Source of the DNA: Gammaproteobacteria bacterium
GTDB taxonomy: Bacteria; Pseudomonadota; Gammaproteobacteria; S012-40
DNA length: 16,725 nucleotides
Direction: 5' to 3'
Assembly (NCBI GenBank): GCA_029864945.1
Contig: JAOTSL010000031.1
Coordinates: 1 to 16,725, forward strand
The notes under the pieces are model-generated. The model was not told the origin of the DNA, ran no database searches, and was given only the letters and a program-made list of their open reading frames with translations. Positions 7,044-14,967 of the stretch are shown piece by piece. Within the stretch, counting starts at the first letter, position 1, and every line of letters begins with the position of its first letter. Made by a program: the position numbers and the translations under genes.

Positions 7044-7048
7044 TACAT
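7032..7048 (-). promoter_or_regulatory. NsrR-like operator dyad upstream of the haemoglobin gene
   Basis: Read on the minus strand this is ATGTATTT, A, CAATACAC. The core TGTATT-3-AATACA is a perfect inverted repeat. Compared with the NsrR pattern as I recall it for gammaproteobacteria (ATGYATTT-n-AAATRCAT), 14 of 16 half-site positions match. NsrR is a nitric-oxide-sensing repressor, which would suit a haemoglobin gene. No nsrR gene is in the window. Confidence 0.4.
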
Positions 7049-7488
7049 ATTAAAGAAAGGATTATAGATCGTGTCAGCATTAATCCAAACAACAAGTTAT
7101 AACACCATTTAACGAATAGAGACACCAAAATAAAGGTTATTACACTGCCAAATCTTCGTCAACATCAGCATAATAGTAACTCTCGCCACTCTAAATTACA
7201 GCAAGACATAAACACATTTTACAAGCTTCGAATTACGCGTTAAATTGTCGTACTGCGATGAAGTATAGACCTTAATAGCGGCCAAACAACCTGTGTAATT
7301 ATCAGCAGATAAATTGTATCTGAAGCGTGTTTTTCAACTGAAATGGCCAAAAACATTATTAAATATCGGTATTAGACTTATTCTTTTACCTGCAAGAGTT
7401 TTTACATAGGTCTTTTAACGCCTATCGGATTCGCAAACCGACTTACCAACAGCTAGGTTGCTAGTGAATAGCTAAAGAATGGATAATT

Positions 7489-7926
7489 ATGATCGGATTA
7501 CTTCAACGAGTGACTCACGCTAATGTAGCTGTAAACAACGAAATCGTTGGAGAAATAGACCATGGCATATTGGTGCTTATAGGAATTGAACGCGAAGATG
7601 ATGAAATTAAAGCAAAACGGTTGATCGACAGATTGCTAAGCTATCGGGTATTTGCTGACGAAAATAATAAAATGAACCTGAGCTTATCAACAACTGCCGG
7701 CGGGCTTTTGCTGGTGCCTCAATTTACGCTTGCAGTAGATACTAAAAATGGCTCAAGGCCCGGCTTTTCTGGTGGTGCACCACCGGAGGTCGCAAAAAAA
7801 TTATTTCTTTATTGTGTAAAATACGCAACATCTGTTCACAATATTGTAGAATCAGGCATATTTGGGGCGGACATGAAAGTATCACTGACAAATGACGGCC
7901 CAGTCACTTTTACTTTAAACACATAA
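7489..7926 (+). CDS. dtd: D-aminoacyl-tRNA deacylase
   Basis: Dtd hydrolyses D-amino acids, and mischarged glycine, from tRNA in the cytoplasm as a homodimer. The length, 145 residues, equals that of the E. coli enzyme, and it begins MIGLLQRVTHANV and contains KMNLSLS and SRPGFSGG. The cross-subunit NxGPxT motif is intact at 135-140 (NDGPVT, with the Gly-cisPro pair), as is Thr80. The other family motif, SQxxx, reads PQFTL at 77-81, with proline in place of serine. The Shine-Dalgarno is weak (GGA about 8 nt upstream). It is the first gene of a closely spaced set: the rhodanese gene begins 9 bp after its stop, and tas follows. Confidence 0.93.
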   Translation: MIGLLQRVTHANVAVNNEIVGEIDHGILVLIGIEREDDEIKAKRLIDRLLSYRVFADENNKMNLSLSTTAGGLLLVPQFTLAVDTKNGSRPGFSGGAPPEVAKKLFLYCVKYATSVHNIVESGIFGADMKVSLTNDGPVTFTLNT

Positions 7927-7935
7927 GGCAACACA

Positions 7936-8325
7936 ATGGCAAAAGTATTAATGGACTTCGTTAAAGAAGCAAGAAGCCAGACAGATGAAATTACGGTTGA
8001 AGATTTTCTCGAAATTATGGAAGACGAACCGGACCTATTGATTCTTGATATTAGAGAAGAAAGTGAATATGCGGCTGGCCACATAGAAAATGCGGTACTC
8101 GTTCCTAGAGGCACACTAGAAGGCGCGGCAGACTCGGCCTATAAAAGTAGAAACCCCGAACTATGTCAGGCACACGATCGCCCAATCGTCGTTTATTGCG
8201 CCTCCGGCGGAAGAAGTGCCCTAGCAGCATTCACATTAACTCAAATGGGATTTGAAACGGTTTATAACCTTTGGGGTGGCATTGAGTTATGGGCTTCTGA
8301 AGATCATCCCATCATTTCAAACTAA
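7936..8325 (+). CDS. Single-domain rhodanese-like protein
   Basis: The 129-residue protein is a single rhodanese domain with an N-terminal helical extension of about 20 residues. The substrate loop CASGGRS at 88-94 holds the catalytic Cys88, and the early motif LDIREESEYAAGHIENA at about 37-53 is typical. The conserved tryptophans WGGIELW lie near the C-terminus. Rhodaneses accept a sulfane sulfur on the cysteine as a persulfide and pass it to cyanide, thiols or partner proteins; the partner here is unknown. There is no signal peptide, so it should be cytoplasmic. AAGG lies 8 nt before the ATG. It sits 9 bp after dtd and 15 bp before tas, so the three are probably co-transcribed. Confidence 0.9.
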   Translation: MAKVLMDFVKEARSQTDEITVEDFLEIMEDEPDLLILDIREESEYAAGHIENAVLVPRGTLEGAADSAYKSRNPELCQAHDRPIVVYCASGGRSALAAFTLTQMGFETVYNLWGGIELWASEDHPIISN

Positions 8326-8340
8326 TTTGGAAAATGCCAA

Positions 8341-9393
8341 ATGATATTTCGTCCACTGGGCAATACAGGCATTAACGTTAGTCAAATTTGTCTCGGCACA
8401 ATGACATGGGGTGAACAAAATACCCAAGATCAGGCCTTCGATCAAATGGACTACGCGCTAGATTCGGGAATCAATTTTTTTGATACCGCAGAAATGTATC
8501 CGGTGCCGCCTATGGCTGAAACTTATTCTGCAACAGAAACCATTATTGGTAATTGGCTAGCTAGCCGAAAAAATCGTGACAAAGTTATTATTGCGAGCAA
8601 AGTTGCTGCTCAAGCAGACTGGCTACCATACATCAGAGATGGCAACATATGCCTTGATAAAAAAAATATAACACAAGCGCTGAATAAGAGTCTTGAACGA
8701 CTGCAAACTGATTACATCGATTTATATCAACTACACTGGCCAGATAGAAGCACTAACTTTTTCGGTGAGTTAGGTTATCGGCACTCATCGCAAAGTGGCT
8801 CGTCCGACGCAGACACCCCAATAAAAGAAACTCTAGAAATATTAGGAGACTTGGTAGCACAAGGAAAAATTCGTGCTGTCGGCCTATCAAACGAAACACC
8901 TTGGGGGGCAATGAAATTTCTGCAACTATCAGAGTCACTCGGCTTACCACGAATGGTCAGCATTCAAAATCCGTATAACTTACTAAACCGTAGCTTTGAA
9001 GTTGGCCTTGCAGAAATTGCCATGCGAGAAAAATGCGGCTTGTTAGCCTATTCACCGTTAGCTTTTGGCGTATTATCAGGAAAATATTTGAATAATAAAA
9101 AACCGGCCAGCGGAAGAATTACACTTTACGAAAGATTTTCACGTTATTCAAATGCGCAAGGCACCCTCGCTACAGAGGCCTATGTCAATATTGCAAATAA
9201 ATTTCAACTCGACCCAAGCCAGATGGCGCTCGCTTTCGTGAACACCCGAGAGTTTCTTACCAGCAATATTATTGGTGCAACTAATATGACGCAGCTCAAA
9301 ACAAATATTGAAAGTGCTGACCTTATTTTGTCAGAAGAAGTAATAGCTGAGATTGAAAATATACATATTCAATTTTCAAACCCGTGCCCATAA
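8341..9393 (+). CDS. tas: NADP(H)-dependent aldo-keto reductase, Tas type
   Basis: This 350-residue protein closely follows E. coli Tas (346 residues) from end to end, for example LGTMTWGEQN near the start, AEMYPVPP, and IQNPYNLLNRSFEVGLAE in the second half. The aldo-keto reductase catalytic tetrad is present: Asp48, Tyr53, Lys87 and His132. The C-terminal half holds the NADPH-binding LGATNMTQLKTNIES-type segment (here IGATNMTQLKTNIES). Its physiological carbonyl substrate is not known. The ATG at 8341 has only GGA about 10 nt upstream, inside a possible small hairpin TTTGG-6-CCAAA that runs into the start codon. It is the third gene of the dtd set, 15 bp after the rhodanese gene. Confidence 0.92.
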   Translation: MIFRPLGNTGINVSQICLGTMTWGEQNTQDQAFDQMDYALDSGINFFDTAEMYPVPPMAETYSATETIIGNWLASRKNRDKVIIASKVAAQADWLPYIRDGNICLDKKNITQALNKSLERLQTDYIDLYQLHWPDRSTNFFGELGYRHSSQSGSSDADTPIKETLEILGDLVAQGKIRAVGLSNETPWGAMKFLQLSESLGLPRMVSIQNPYNLLNRSFEVGLAEIAMREKCGLLAYSPLAFGVLSGKYLNNKKPASGRITLYERFSRYSNAQGTLATEAYVNIANKFQLDPSQMALAFVNTREFLTSNIIGATNMTQLKTNIESADLILSEEVIAEIENIHIQFSNPCP

Positions 9394-9446
9394 AATAGTG
9401 CCGAAAACTCATTCCTAAATAAAGAACAGAAGAACTGGAGATACCA

Positions 9447-9956
9447 ATGATTCAAACACGTATAACCGTATTTTTTGCCGGAATATTATTGCTACTGCTG
9501 AGCGCCTGCACCACATCAATAATAAAAGCTAATAATCCTCAGTTTGCCGATGCAAATGAAAAGGACTTTGCGCTCGTTTATTTAATGAGACCAACTCCAA
9601 TACGTACCCGCGGCGTTGCCGACAACGACATTAAAGTCGAGTTCGGCGAAAATCAGCTGGTATCAGAATTGAGCGCAGGCGAATATGTCGCGTTTAAAGT
9701 AAAACCCGGAAAAATTGATATAATTACCCGCTCTATCGCATTCGTCACAGCCAGAACATTACCTGAAAAGGTGTGGAGAGCCCGAAATTTCGATTTTAAA
9801 ACAGGCCAAACTTACTACATACTGACTAAATTTACGCAGGAAGAATTTCGTGGTATGTATTTTATACCAGAAGAAATTTCACTTAAAGAAGCTCAGGCCA
9901 TGCTTATACGTATAAAACCAGCAGGCCTACTCGCAAAACAAAAACCAATTATTTAA
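9447..9956 (+). CDS. Lipoprotein with DUF2846-like domain
   Basis: The 169-residue protein has a short basic N-terminus, a hydrophobic helix and a lipobox ending LLSAC, so Cys21 should be lipidated after cleavage by signal peptidase II; residue 22 is Thr, which favours outer-membrane sorting. The mature part contains ALVYLMRP (about 42-49), a GENQLVSELSAGEYVAFKVKPG stretch and TYYILTKF, matching the layout of DUF2846 (vyRp, a short beta hairpin, then pG and a second sheet). That domain has no established function. GGAG lies 8 nt before the ATG. It lies 53 bp after tas, possibly in the same transcript, and is followed by a long stem-loop. Confidence 0.75.
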   Translation: MIQTRITVFFAGILLLLLSACTTSIIKANNPQFADANEKDFALVYLMRPTPIRTRGVADNDIKVEFGENQLVSELSAGEYVAFKVKPGKIDIITRSIAFVTARTLPEKVWRARNFDFKTGQTYYILTKFTQEEFRGMYFIPEEISLKEAQAMLIRIKPAGLLAKQKPII

Positions 9957-9968
9957 GTTTTAGGCTCA

Positions 9969-10007
9969 ACATCTAACGGGGGCTCTAACCATGCCCTTGT
10001 TAGATGT
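9969..10007 (+). terminator. Long stem-loop after the lipoprotein gene
   Basis: Positions 9969-9983 and 9993-10007 pair over 15 bp, with two G-U pairs and a 9-nt loop; the outer nine pairs are ACATCTAAC with GTTAGATGT. No T run follows, so intrinsic termination is doubtful. GTTAGATGT is repeated at 10027-10035, just before the next start codon, and could replace the first copy. Confidence 0.45.
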
Positions 10008-10037
10008 AGACGATTAGATATAGATAGTTAGATGTAA

Positions 10038-13000
10038 ATGCTACTCAAACTTCCGCTTCAACAATCTTTCACCACCAAAATAATACCTATTGAGAAAACA
10101 AACATGTACTACCTAATTGTCGGCTTTATTTGCCTCACACTTATCACAAGCATCTCACCGTCTTTCGCATCTGAAATTTCATCAGTAGAACCTGACTTTA
10201 TTAAAATGAGGCACTCGGCCGAAGTAAAAGTCAAAATAAAAAACATGAGTGAAAATTTACATTTATCGCTCATTCCCGGCGGTTCATACGTAAACAAAAT
10301 TAAAGACGTTAGCAAAACTTCGATTATTCATGATAATTTGCTCATTGAAGTTGAAGAAAAATCTCAGGTAATCATATATCAAGCGGCAAAATCGGCATGG
10401 CAGGAAATTGGTTTTATCGATATTACTCAACCAGTGAGTCAGTTATTTTGGGCTAACAAAACACTTTTTGTCACCACTAAAAACGAATTCATTGAAATTG
10501 ATATGACTCAACCCTCGTCACCTAACATCCTGTCACGAAGAGGTCTTCCCCAAACAATAAAAAACTTCAGTCAATCACAAACTCACGACTGCACTTTGAG
10601 TTCTAAAAACATTACCCTGAATGACAAAAATAAAACGCAGCCCCTCACTTCGCATCCTCACAATGGTGAAATTCCACAGTTACAAACATTTAATCAATAC
10701 TGCGTTTCTTTAAGTGAAAAAAAAGGGATTCAGGTATGGGGTAACATCGCAGGAAAACTATCAGTCATTTCACAATATGCCACGGATAATATTTCACGAG
10801 ATATAATAATAGAAAAGAATGTTATCGCAATTGCCGATGGGGTAACTGGCATTACATTGTTAAGCATTAGCCCAAAAGGCTCTCTCAGATGGCTTGGCAG
10901 TTATAACAAGCTGGGTAACATCATTCATGTCGCTTATTCAGACAATCATTTAATCGCTGCAGATGACAAAGGCGTACTTTCGGTTTTTGATATTTCTGAA
11001 CCAGCCGCACCCTTGTTAATTTCTGATTTTCATACCCACCTATCAATTAATGCCATACAACTTAAAGGTAAACAGAGTTATATTTTAGCTAATAGCCAAA
11101 TACACAATGTCGACTTTAGTTCAAATAGCTCACCGATGATTAGTACACTTGGTGTAAACCAGGGCGGTAGTCGCCGGTCTTTTATTCATAATGATATTCT
11201 TTACGTTGCCGACTGGTTTTCCGGGTTGCATCTATACGATATCAGAATTCCCGCAGCCCCCCGGCTGCTTTCTACTTTCCACACACCCGGCTCACCTAAA
11301 GGTGTGGTTGTTCGCGATGGTGTTGCTTTTGTTGCCGATGACGACCATGGCCTACAAATAATTAATGTTAGCAATCCTCTGTCACCAGCTTTTATCAGTG
11401 AACTACCTCTAAGCGGATTAGCCTACACAATGAAGCTGATTGATAATTTGCTTTACATTGCATCCCATCGTGGTGGTTTCCATATTGTAGACGTGAGTAA
11501 ACCCGAAGCACCCGCTTTAATCAGCACCTACGACACAGCAGGCAAAGCCTGGGCGTTAGAGTATCAAGACGGACTGCTTTATGTTGCCGATGATACCTCC
11601 GGCCTTTTGATATTTAATGTAACCAACCCAGCTCAGCCTCAGTTGATTAATCAATTTAATCCAGATGGTTTCGCAGAAGATATTATTTTAAAAGATAACA
11701 AAGCGTACCTCGCCTTTTTTGATCTCGGGCTTTATATTATGGATATCACAAATCCTCTTGATATCAAACAACTGGCACATCTCCAAACGCCGGGAAATGC
11801 GCGCGGCATCGAGATTAAAAAAGATTTACTCTATCTTGCCTCATGGGAGGCAGGCGTACAGATTATCGATATTTCTAACGAGACAAAACCTAATATCGTC
11901 GGCCATTACGACACCAAAGGTGCGGTGTGGGGGTTAAGTGTTGAAAATGATTATGTTTATGCCATGGACTGGTGGGGCGGTATAAAAATACTGGATGCCA
12001 GCAATACTGAAAAACCAATTTTACTTTCACAATACCAAACCGCGGGCTTAATAAATGACCTTCTGTACCACAATAAATTTATTTACACCGCCCATGGCTC
12101 GCGCGGACTGCAAGTTTATGATGCAAGCAATGACCTGAATCCAGTCTGGGCAACGGGGGTTGATTTTACGGGCGCTGCAAATGCAGTAACCATTAACGGA
12201 AACCTTGCAATTGTCGCTGCTGGCGATGGCGGCATTGTAATCACCGATATAAGTAATCCTTTTCAATCTAAACTAATTGGGCAATTAAAATTGAGCGCCT
12301 CAATTTCTTTTGTGCAAAGTAAAAACAATGTTGTTTTTGCCGCTGAAGAAAATGGCGATCTATTCATCATAGATATATTTGACCCTACAAAACCTCGTCT
12401 GCGTAAACGTATTTCATCCACGGTCAACGCATTAACAATTAATGGTGATAAATTATACGTTTTGCAAGACAAGCAATCGCTAATCGAGATTTCCGTCAAT
12501 AACTTGGCAAACATTAAGATAGATAAACGACATGAACTGCCAAATATAATTAACGAGCTACGCTTTTTCGATGAGTCACATTTAGTTTTGCTGGGAAAAA
12601 ATCAGTTAACCCCCTGTTCAATTTCTGATGGAAAACTGAAATGCGGCAACGATATCAAGCTACCGACACAACTGCTCGCGATGCATATCGCTAATAATAA
12701 GCTCTACGTAACAGCTCAAAATAACGCCTTATATGTTTTTACTATCGCGACCGACAACTCGCTTCAATTGAACACCATTTATCCAACCAGTCATAACATT
12801 AAACGTATAAGCAGTTCAAAAGACGGAATATTTTTTGGAGGAGAATCCATTATTGCATCAGGAAAATTACTCCCTCACCTATCAATAGAAACAAAAAATG
12901 ATCACGCTAGTATCAAAATCCCCAGCAATATGCCAAAAGGTGCTTATCATTTAGCCTTAACTCAAGCAGATGGGAGTCAGAGCGTAAAGAAAAATGCAGT

Positions 13001-13103
13001 TATTATTGGTTTTCCAAAACTAAAATCTAAGTTCACACTTGAACAATTAAAAGCCAAAATGAAACAAAAAAACTTCGAAGGAAAAGCCCCAGCCAAACCT
13101 TAA
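10038..13103 (+). CDS. Large exported LVIVD-repeat beta-propeller protein
   Basis: This 1021-residue protein carries a hydrophobic segment at 24-44 ending SPSFAS, a likely Sec signal cleaved near 45. From about residue 250 to 810 it has a dozen or so repeats of 40-43 residues of the form LYVAD..GL.I.DVSNP..P.L, the LVIVD repeat, expected to fold as beta-propeller blades. Clear copies lie at 388-410, 429-451, 471-493, 514-536, 556-578, 598-620, 640-662 and 682-703. An N-terminal segment (50-90, containing LIPGGSYV) and a C-terminal one (945-990, PSNMPKGAYHLAL) look like parts of an Ig/TIG-type domain enclosing the propeller. The end is basic and low-complexity. The start is uncertain: the ATG at 10104 (residue 23) sits at the signal helix but lacks a basic N-region, while the ATG at 10038 has no Shine-Dalgarno. 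The role is unknown; binding or surface scaffolding is likely. Confidence 0.85.
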   Translation: MLLKLPLQQSFTTKIIPIEKTNMYYLIVGFICLTLITSISPSFASEISSVEPDFIKMRHSAEVKVKIKNMSENLHLSLIPGGSYVNKIKDVSKTSIIHDNLLIEVEEKSQVIIYQAAKSAWQEIGFIDITQPVSQLFWANKTLFVTTKNEFIEIDMTQPSSPNILSRRGLPQTIKNFSQSQTHDCTLSSKNITLNDKNKTQPLTSHPHNGEIPQLQTFNQYCVSLSEKKGIQVWGNIAGKLSVISQYATDNISRDIIIEKNVIAIADGVTGITLLSISPKGSLRWLGSYNKLGNIIHVAYSDNHLIAADDKGVLSVFDISEPAAPLLISDFHTHLSINAIQLKGKQSYILANSQIHNVDFSSNSSPMISTLGVNQGGSRRSFIHNDILYVADWFSGLHLYDIRIPAAPRLLSTFHTPGSPKGVVVRDGVAFVADDDHGLQIINVSNPLSPAFISELPLSGLAYTMKLIDNLLYIASHRGGFHIVDVSKPEAPALISTYDTAGKAWALEYQDGLLYVADDTSGLLIFNVTNPAQPQLINQFNPDGFAEDIILKDNKAYLAFFDLGLYIMDITNPLDIKQLAHLQTPGNARGIEIKKDLLYLASWEAGVQIIDISNETKPNIVGHYDTKGAVWGLSVENDYVYAMDWWGGIKILDASNTEKPILLSQYQTAGLINDLLYHNKFIYTAHGSRGLQVYDASNDLNPVWATGVDFTGAANAVTINGNLAIVAAGDGGIVITDISNPFQSKLIGQLKLSASISFVQSKNNVVFAAEENGDLFIIDIFDPTKPRLRKRISSTVNALTINGDKLYVLQDKQSLIEISVNNLANIKIDKRHELPNIINELRFFDESHLVLLGKNQLTPCSISDGKLKCGNDIKLPTQLLAMHIANNKLYVTAQNNALYVFTIATDNSLQLNTIYPTSHNIKRISSSKDGIFFGGESIIASGKLLPHLSIETKNDHASIKIPSNMPKGAYHLALTQADGSQSVKKNAVIIGFPKLKSKFTLEQLKAKMKQKNFEGKAPAKP

Positions 13104-13111
13104 AATACATG

Positions 13112-13141
13112 TTGTTTTGCATACTCATTCAGGCATATATA
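13112..13141 (+). promoter_or_regulatory. Candidate promoter of the diguanylate cyclase gene
   Basis: TTGTTT (13112-13117) and TATATA (13136-13141) are separated by 18 bp in the 86-bp gap before the gene. Both boxes are imperfect. Confidence 0.3.
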
Positions 13142-13189
13142 CTGCAATTCACTAGACATCATTGGCAAGAACATGGTCGTCGTTAGTTT

Positions 13190-14395
13190 ATGTCTGCAAT
13201 ACCACGTAAATATCAGCCTTCCGAAGGTGAGTCAGCTCAAGAGATTGAACTTAATCCTGAGCAGCTAATGCAGGAAAATAGGCAGCTACAGCGACAGCTC
13301 CGCGCTTTACTTGCAAACGTTCGCCAGAATGAATTAAAACTCAAGCGTTTCCAGGAGCTAGAGCTTCGTCTAATTGCATGCAGCGAACTGTACGAGTTAT
13401 TGCAAATCGTCATTTACGAATACCGTGCAACTTCAAATCTTGATCACGTCAGCATCGTACTATATGACCCAGAATATGAATTGCGCCGCATGCTTGAAGA
13501 TGAAGGCGTTCATATCACCGAACATCCGGATATTATTTTCACCGAAAATATTAGTATGATCGACTCGTTTTACGGCTTTTCATTAACACCGTATCTTGGC
13601 GCATATGACCACTCACGACACTTAAAATTCTTTCCACGGGCAATGCAAAACACGTCAAGTGTTGCACTACTGCCACTTGCACGTAACATGGAACTGATTG
13701 GCAGTCTAAATCTGGCGAGTCATCACCATGATAGATTTGAAACAAACAGTGCCAGTGATTTTTTGCAACGTCTAGCCTCCATCGTAACCGTTTGCCTAAA
13801 CAACACATGCAATCAGGAAAGACTGAAAAAAATTGGCTTAACTGATACGCTAACCGGCGTCAATAATCGACGCTTTTATGATCAACGCCTAACTGAAGAA
13901 GTGGGTCGCGCTCAACGGGACAACTTGGTTATCAGCTGTCTTTTTTTCGATGTAGATTATTTTAAAAAAGTCAACGACAACTACGGCCACAACGAAGGCG
14001 ACATGATTTTACGTGAAGTTGCGACACTCATACGCATGAATCTTCGCACCAGCGATGTTATAGCACGATATGGTGGCGAGGAATTTTCAGCTATTTTAAA
14101 CAACACCAATGATGATAAAGCATCAGAAATTGCTGAACGTATACGCGTTAGTATCGCTGAAAGAGAGTTTAAGTTAGCCAGCGGAGAAACAACTCACGTC
14201 ACTATTTCTATTGGGGTCTCAACCCTACATGCCGGCAACTACAAAAGTGATGTTAATAAACTTGGCCAACAGTTAGTTCAAAGTGCCGATAGTTGTCTGT
14301 ATAAAGCAAAAGCAAGCGGTAGAAACTGTGTTATTAGCACCAATGATCACGAATGTAATTATAAGAAAAAGCAAATCGAGTTATTTAGCAGTTAA
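13190..14395 (+). CDS. Diguanylate cyclase with DUF484/GAF-like sensor domain
   Basis: The 401-residue cytoplasmic protein begins with a polar segment and a coiled coil (about 22-60), then a GAF-like domain of the DUF484 type (about 60-205) containing VALLPLARNMELIGSLNLAS, and ends in a GGDEF domain (about 215-380). The active site is GGEEF at 295-299, the metal-binding aspartate is Asp254 in FFDVDYF, and the product-inhibition I-site RxxD is present at 286-289 (RTSD), five residues before the GGEEF. It should therefore make c-di-GMP from GTP with feedback control. There are no membrane helices. The ligand of the GAF-like domain is unknown. The ATG at 13190 has no strong Shine-Dalgarno. It is followed by a strong terminator. 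Confidence 0.9.
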   Translation: MSAIPRKYQPSEGESAQEIELNPEQLMQENRQLQRQLRALLANVRQNELKLKRFQELELRLIACSELYELLQIVIYEYRATSNLDHVSIVLYDPEYELRRMLEDEGVHITEHPDIIFTENISMIDSFYGFSLTPYLGAYDHSRHLKFFPRAMQNTSSVALLPLARNMELIGSLNLASHHHDRFETNSASDFLQRLASIVTVCLNNTCNQERLKKIGLTDTLTGVNNRRFYDQRLTEEVGRAQRDNLVISCLFFDVDYFKKVNDNYGHNEGDMILREVATLIRMNLRTSDVIARYGGEEFSAILNNTNDDKASEIAERIRVSIAEREFKLASGETTHVTISIGVSTLHAGNYKSDVNKLGQQLVQSADSCLYKAKASGRNCVISTNDHECNYKKKQIELFSS

Positions 14396-14444
14396 CTACC
14401 AAGCAGGCATTTAATTTAGACCCTCCAATGCGCCCTCTACAATA

Positions 14445-14479
14445 AAAAAGCCCGTAATTTTATCAAATACGGGCTTTTT
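14445..14479. terminator. Bidirectional rho-independent terminator
   Basis: AAAAAGCCCGTA and TACGGGCTTTTT form a perfect 12-bp stem around an 11-nt loop. It reads as a GC stem with a T run on both strands and lies between the convergent diguanylate cyclase and HU genes, 50 and 30 bp from their stops. Confidence 0.9.
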
Positions 14480-14508
14480 AAATATGGTAACACTGTGATT
14501 AAAGCGTA

Positions 14509-14961
14509 TTAGATGGCCATATCTTTTAGTGCTTTTAATGCTGTGACTTTCACAACATTTCTAGCTGGCTTCGCTTTAAACATCATTTCTTCACCATTAA
14601 ATGGATTTGTTCCTTTTCTCGCTTTTACAGCTGGCTTTTTAACAACTTTGATTTTCATTAAGCCAGGGAACTTGAATTCGCCTACTGCTTTCTTCTTAAC
14701 ATGACGGTTAATCAAAACACTTAACTCATCAATCACTGCTGTTACATCTTTCTTACTTAACTCAGTTGTTTCCGCAATATGTGCCAGAATTTGAGTTTTA
14801 GTCATTGGCTCAGAAATCGCCGTCATAACAACTTTTTTCACTGCAACTTTTTTCGCTGCAACTTTCTTTGCTACACCTTTCTTTGCTACAACTTTTTTCG
14901 CAACAACTTTTTTAGTCGCTACGCCTTTTTTCTTAGCAATTGCCTTCTTTTTAGCAGCCAT
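14509..14961 (-). CDS. HU-family DNA-binding protein with lysine-rich H1-like tail
   Basis: The 150-residue protein has two parts. Residues 1-45 are a low-complexity tail of repeated AKK/VAKK units with no acidic residue, like histone H1 C-terminal tails. Residues 53-148 are an HU/IHF-type domain: MTKTQILAHIAE and the helix DVTAVIDELSVLI form the dimer body, FKFPGLMKIKV leads into the arm, and RKGTNPFNGEE is the DNA-intercalating arm tip with the conserved Asn-Pro. It would bind and bend DNA and compact the nucleoid; the tail should add non-specific affinity. The ATG at 14959-14961 is preferred, with AGGG 6 nt upstream; a TTG two codons earlier overlaps the Shine-Dalgarno. Plain HU has about 90 residues, so the tail is the added part. 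It is transcribed away from gcvT. Confidence 0.9.
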   Translation of the reverse strand: MAAKKKAIAKKKGVATKKVVAKKVVAKKGVAKKVAAKKVAVKKVVMTAISEPMTKTQILAHIAETTELSKKDVTAVIDELSVLINRHVKKKAVGEFKFPGLMKIKVVKKPAVKARKGTNPFNGEEMMFKAKPARNVVKVTALKALKDMAI

Positions 14962-14967
14962 ATTCAA

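Larger units (their letters stand above)
6973..7488. other. Intergenic region between divergent haemoglobin and dtd genes
   Basis: The first 80 bp hold the haemoglobin Shine-Dalgarno, promoter and dyad. From about 7060 to 7488 no gene or convincing promoter is seen. The only visible structure is a small perfect hairpin, CAGATA-AATTG-TATCTG, at 7306-7322. Confidence 0.5.

Noticed and set aside
7306..7322. CAGATA-AATTG-TATCTG hairpin upstream of dtd
   Set aside because: Short, with no T run or promoter to give it a role.
8326..8345. Small hairpin TTTGG/CCAAA over the tas start
   Set aside because: Only a 5-bp AT-rich stem; translational coupling from the rhodanese gene 15 bp upstream would open it.
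11719..11937. Frame inside the LVIVD gene
   Set aside because: Alternative-frame shadow of a clearly coding repeat protein.
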